DNA of 60,967 nucleotides, from NCBI GenBank assembly GCA_944349855.1, contig CALVNS010000014.1, forward strand, positions 1-60,967, in the 5' to 3' direction. Below, in pieces: positions 60,771-60,967 of the stretch (positions within the stretch are counted from its first letter, which is position 1; each line of letters begins with the position of its first letter). The DNA is from an uncultured Eubacteriales bacterium (lineage in GTDB: Bacteria; Bacillota; Clostridia; Christensenellales; Aristaeellaceae). The position numbers and the translations under genes are program-made. The notes under the pieces were generated by a model. That model did no database searches. It was not told the origin of the DNA and was given only the letters and a program-made list of their open reading frames with translations.

Positions 60771-60967
60771 TCAATGGAAGTCGTGGAAGAACAGCATGCC
60801 GTTGGTTATGCCCGCATCCGTGGGCATCATCGCAAAGTACAGGTTGCTCGCCGCGTGCTTGATGACAGTCTTCCAATTGTTGCGCTGGATGTTATCGTTC
60901 TTCATCATGATGCAATTCGAGCCCTCAGCGCCGCTACCGGCATAGACGCTCTTGTCGTTGAGGTACC
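60771..60967 (-). CDS. 3' end of an unknown gene entering from the right
   Basis: The last ~64 codons of a minus-strand gene are visible, ending with TGA at 60773-60771 just before a strong terminator. The C-terminal part reads NDKSVYAGSGAEGSNCIMMK and later NLYFAMMPTDAGITNG, ending in FFHDFH. The residue mix (Asn, Gly, Met, Phe) and lack of hydrophobic segments suggest an exported or soluble globular domain. No family is recognised; the start and most of the gene lie outside the window. Confidence 0.6.
   Translation of the reverse strand, partial: YLNDKSVYAGSGAEGSNCIMMKNDNIQRNNWKTVIKHAASNLYFAMMPTDAGITNGMLFFHDFH

Overview
The window is one contiguous, GC-rich (roughly 60-65 percent by eye) bacterial chromosome segment. 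Two alpha/beta-type small acid-soluble spore proteins show an endospore former. A short HisG with HisZ, a B12-dependent ribonucleotide reductase, a tungsten-type aldehyde oxidoreductase and a type IV pilus-like cluster containing a DUF4860-like protein point to an anaerobic member of the Bacillota, class Clostridia. A Christensenellales-like lineage is my best guess, but that is inference. Shine-Dalgarno sites are strong, sigma-A promoters are easy to read, and several genes appear to start with TTG or GTG.

Layout. 1-3.6 kb (minus): hisZ-hisG-hisD-hisB, running off the left edge. 3.8-4.3 kb: two SASP genes. 4.4-4.5 kb: tRNA-Leu(TAA). 4.7-6.0 kb: an AT-rich foreign gene fusing an AraC-type DNA-binding domain to an APH-type kinase. 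6.2-9.4 kb: class II ribonucleotide reductase and a secreted protein. 9.4-13.6 kb: MATE pump, an unknown gene, and an ECF sigma/anti-sigma pair. 13.6-18.4 kb: an aldehyde oxidoreductase with a Tat-exported four-cluster ferredoxin, preceded by a long leader that folds like a molybdenum/tungsten-cofactor riboswitch; the tat genes are divergent from it. 18.4-19.6 kb: a THEP1-type NTPase and a rhomboid-like membrane protein. 19.9-25.8 kb: transglutaminase, GspF/PilC-like protein, four pilin-like proteins, PilT and a DEAD-box helicase in one tightly packed run. 25.9-27.8 kb: GntR plus ABC transporter with a self-operator. 27.9-35.5 kb: AEC transporter, three glycosyltransferases, a PHP-UvrD fusion helicase and a YbaK-like protein. 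35.6-39.7 kb: GH125 mannosidase and metNIQ. 39.8-43.6 kb: a 27-codon micro-ORF with its own promoter and terminator, YdcF, GNAT, VanW and unknown proteins. 43.9-49.7 kb: a membrane-anchored beta-propeller protein with a Pro-Thr linker, rhodanese, CoA-disulfide-reductase-rhodanese and a Crp/Fnr regulator. 49.8-59.4 kb: a LacI-controlled sugar locus (two permeases, binding protein, GH2, GH50-like). 59.7-60.6 kb: EamA transporter. The right edge holds the 3' end of an unknown minus-strand gene.

How parts may work together. The Tat operon lies back to back with the only gene here that carries a clear twin-arginine signal, and that gene's leader looks able to sense the cofactor its partner enzyme needs. 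In the pilus-like run most neighbouring genes overlap by a few bases, which implies one complex; PilT is its only ATPase and no prepilin peptidase is present. The sugar locus shows a complete LacI circuit: the repressor gene, a strong promoter, one palindromic operator just downstream of the -10 and a second in the leader.
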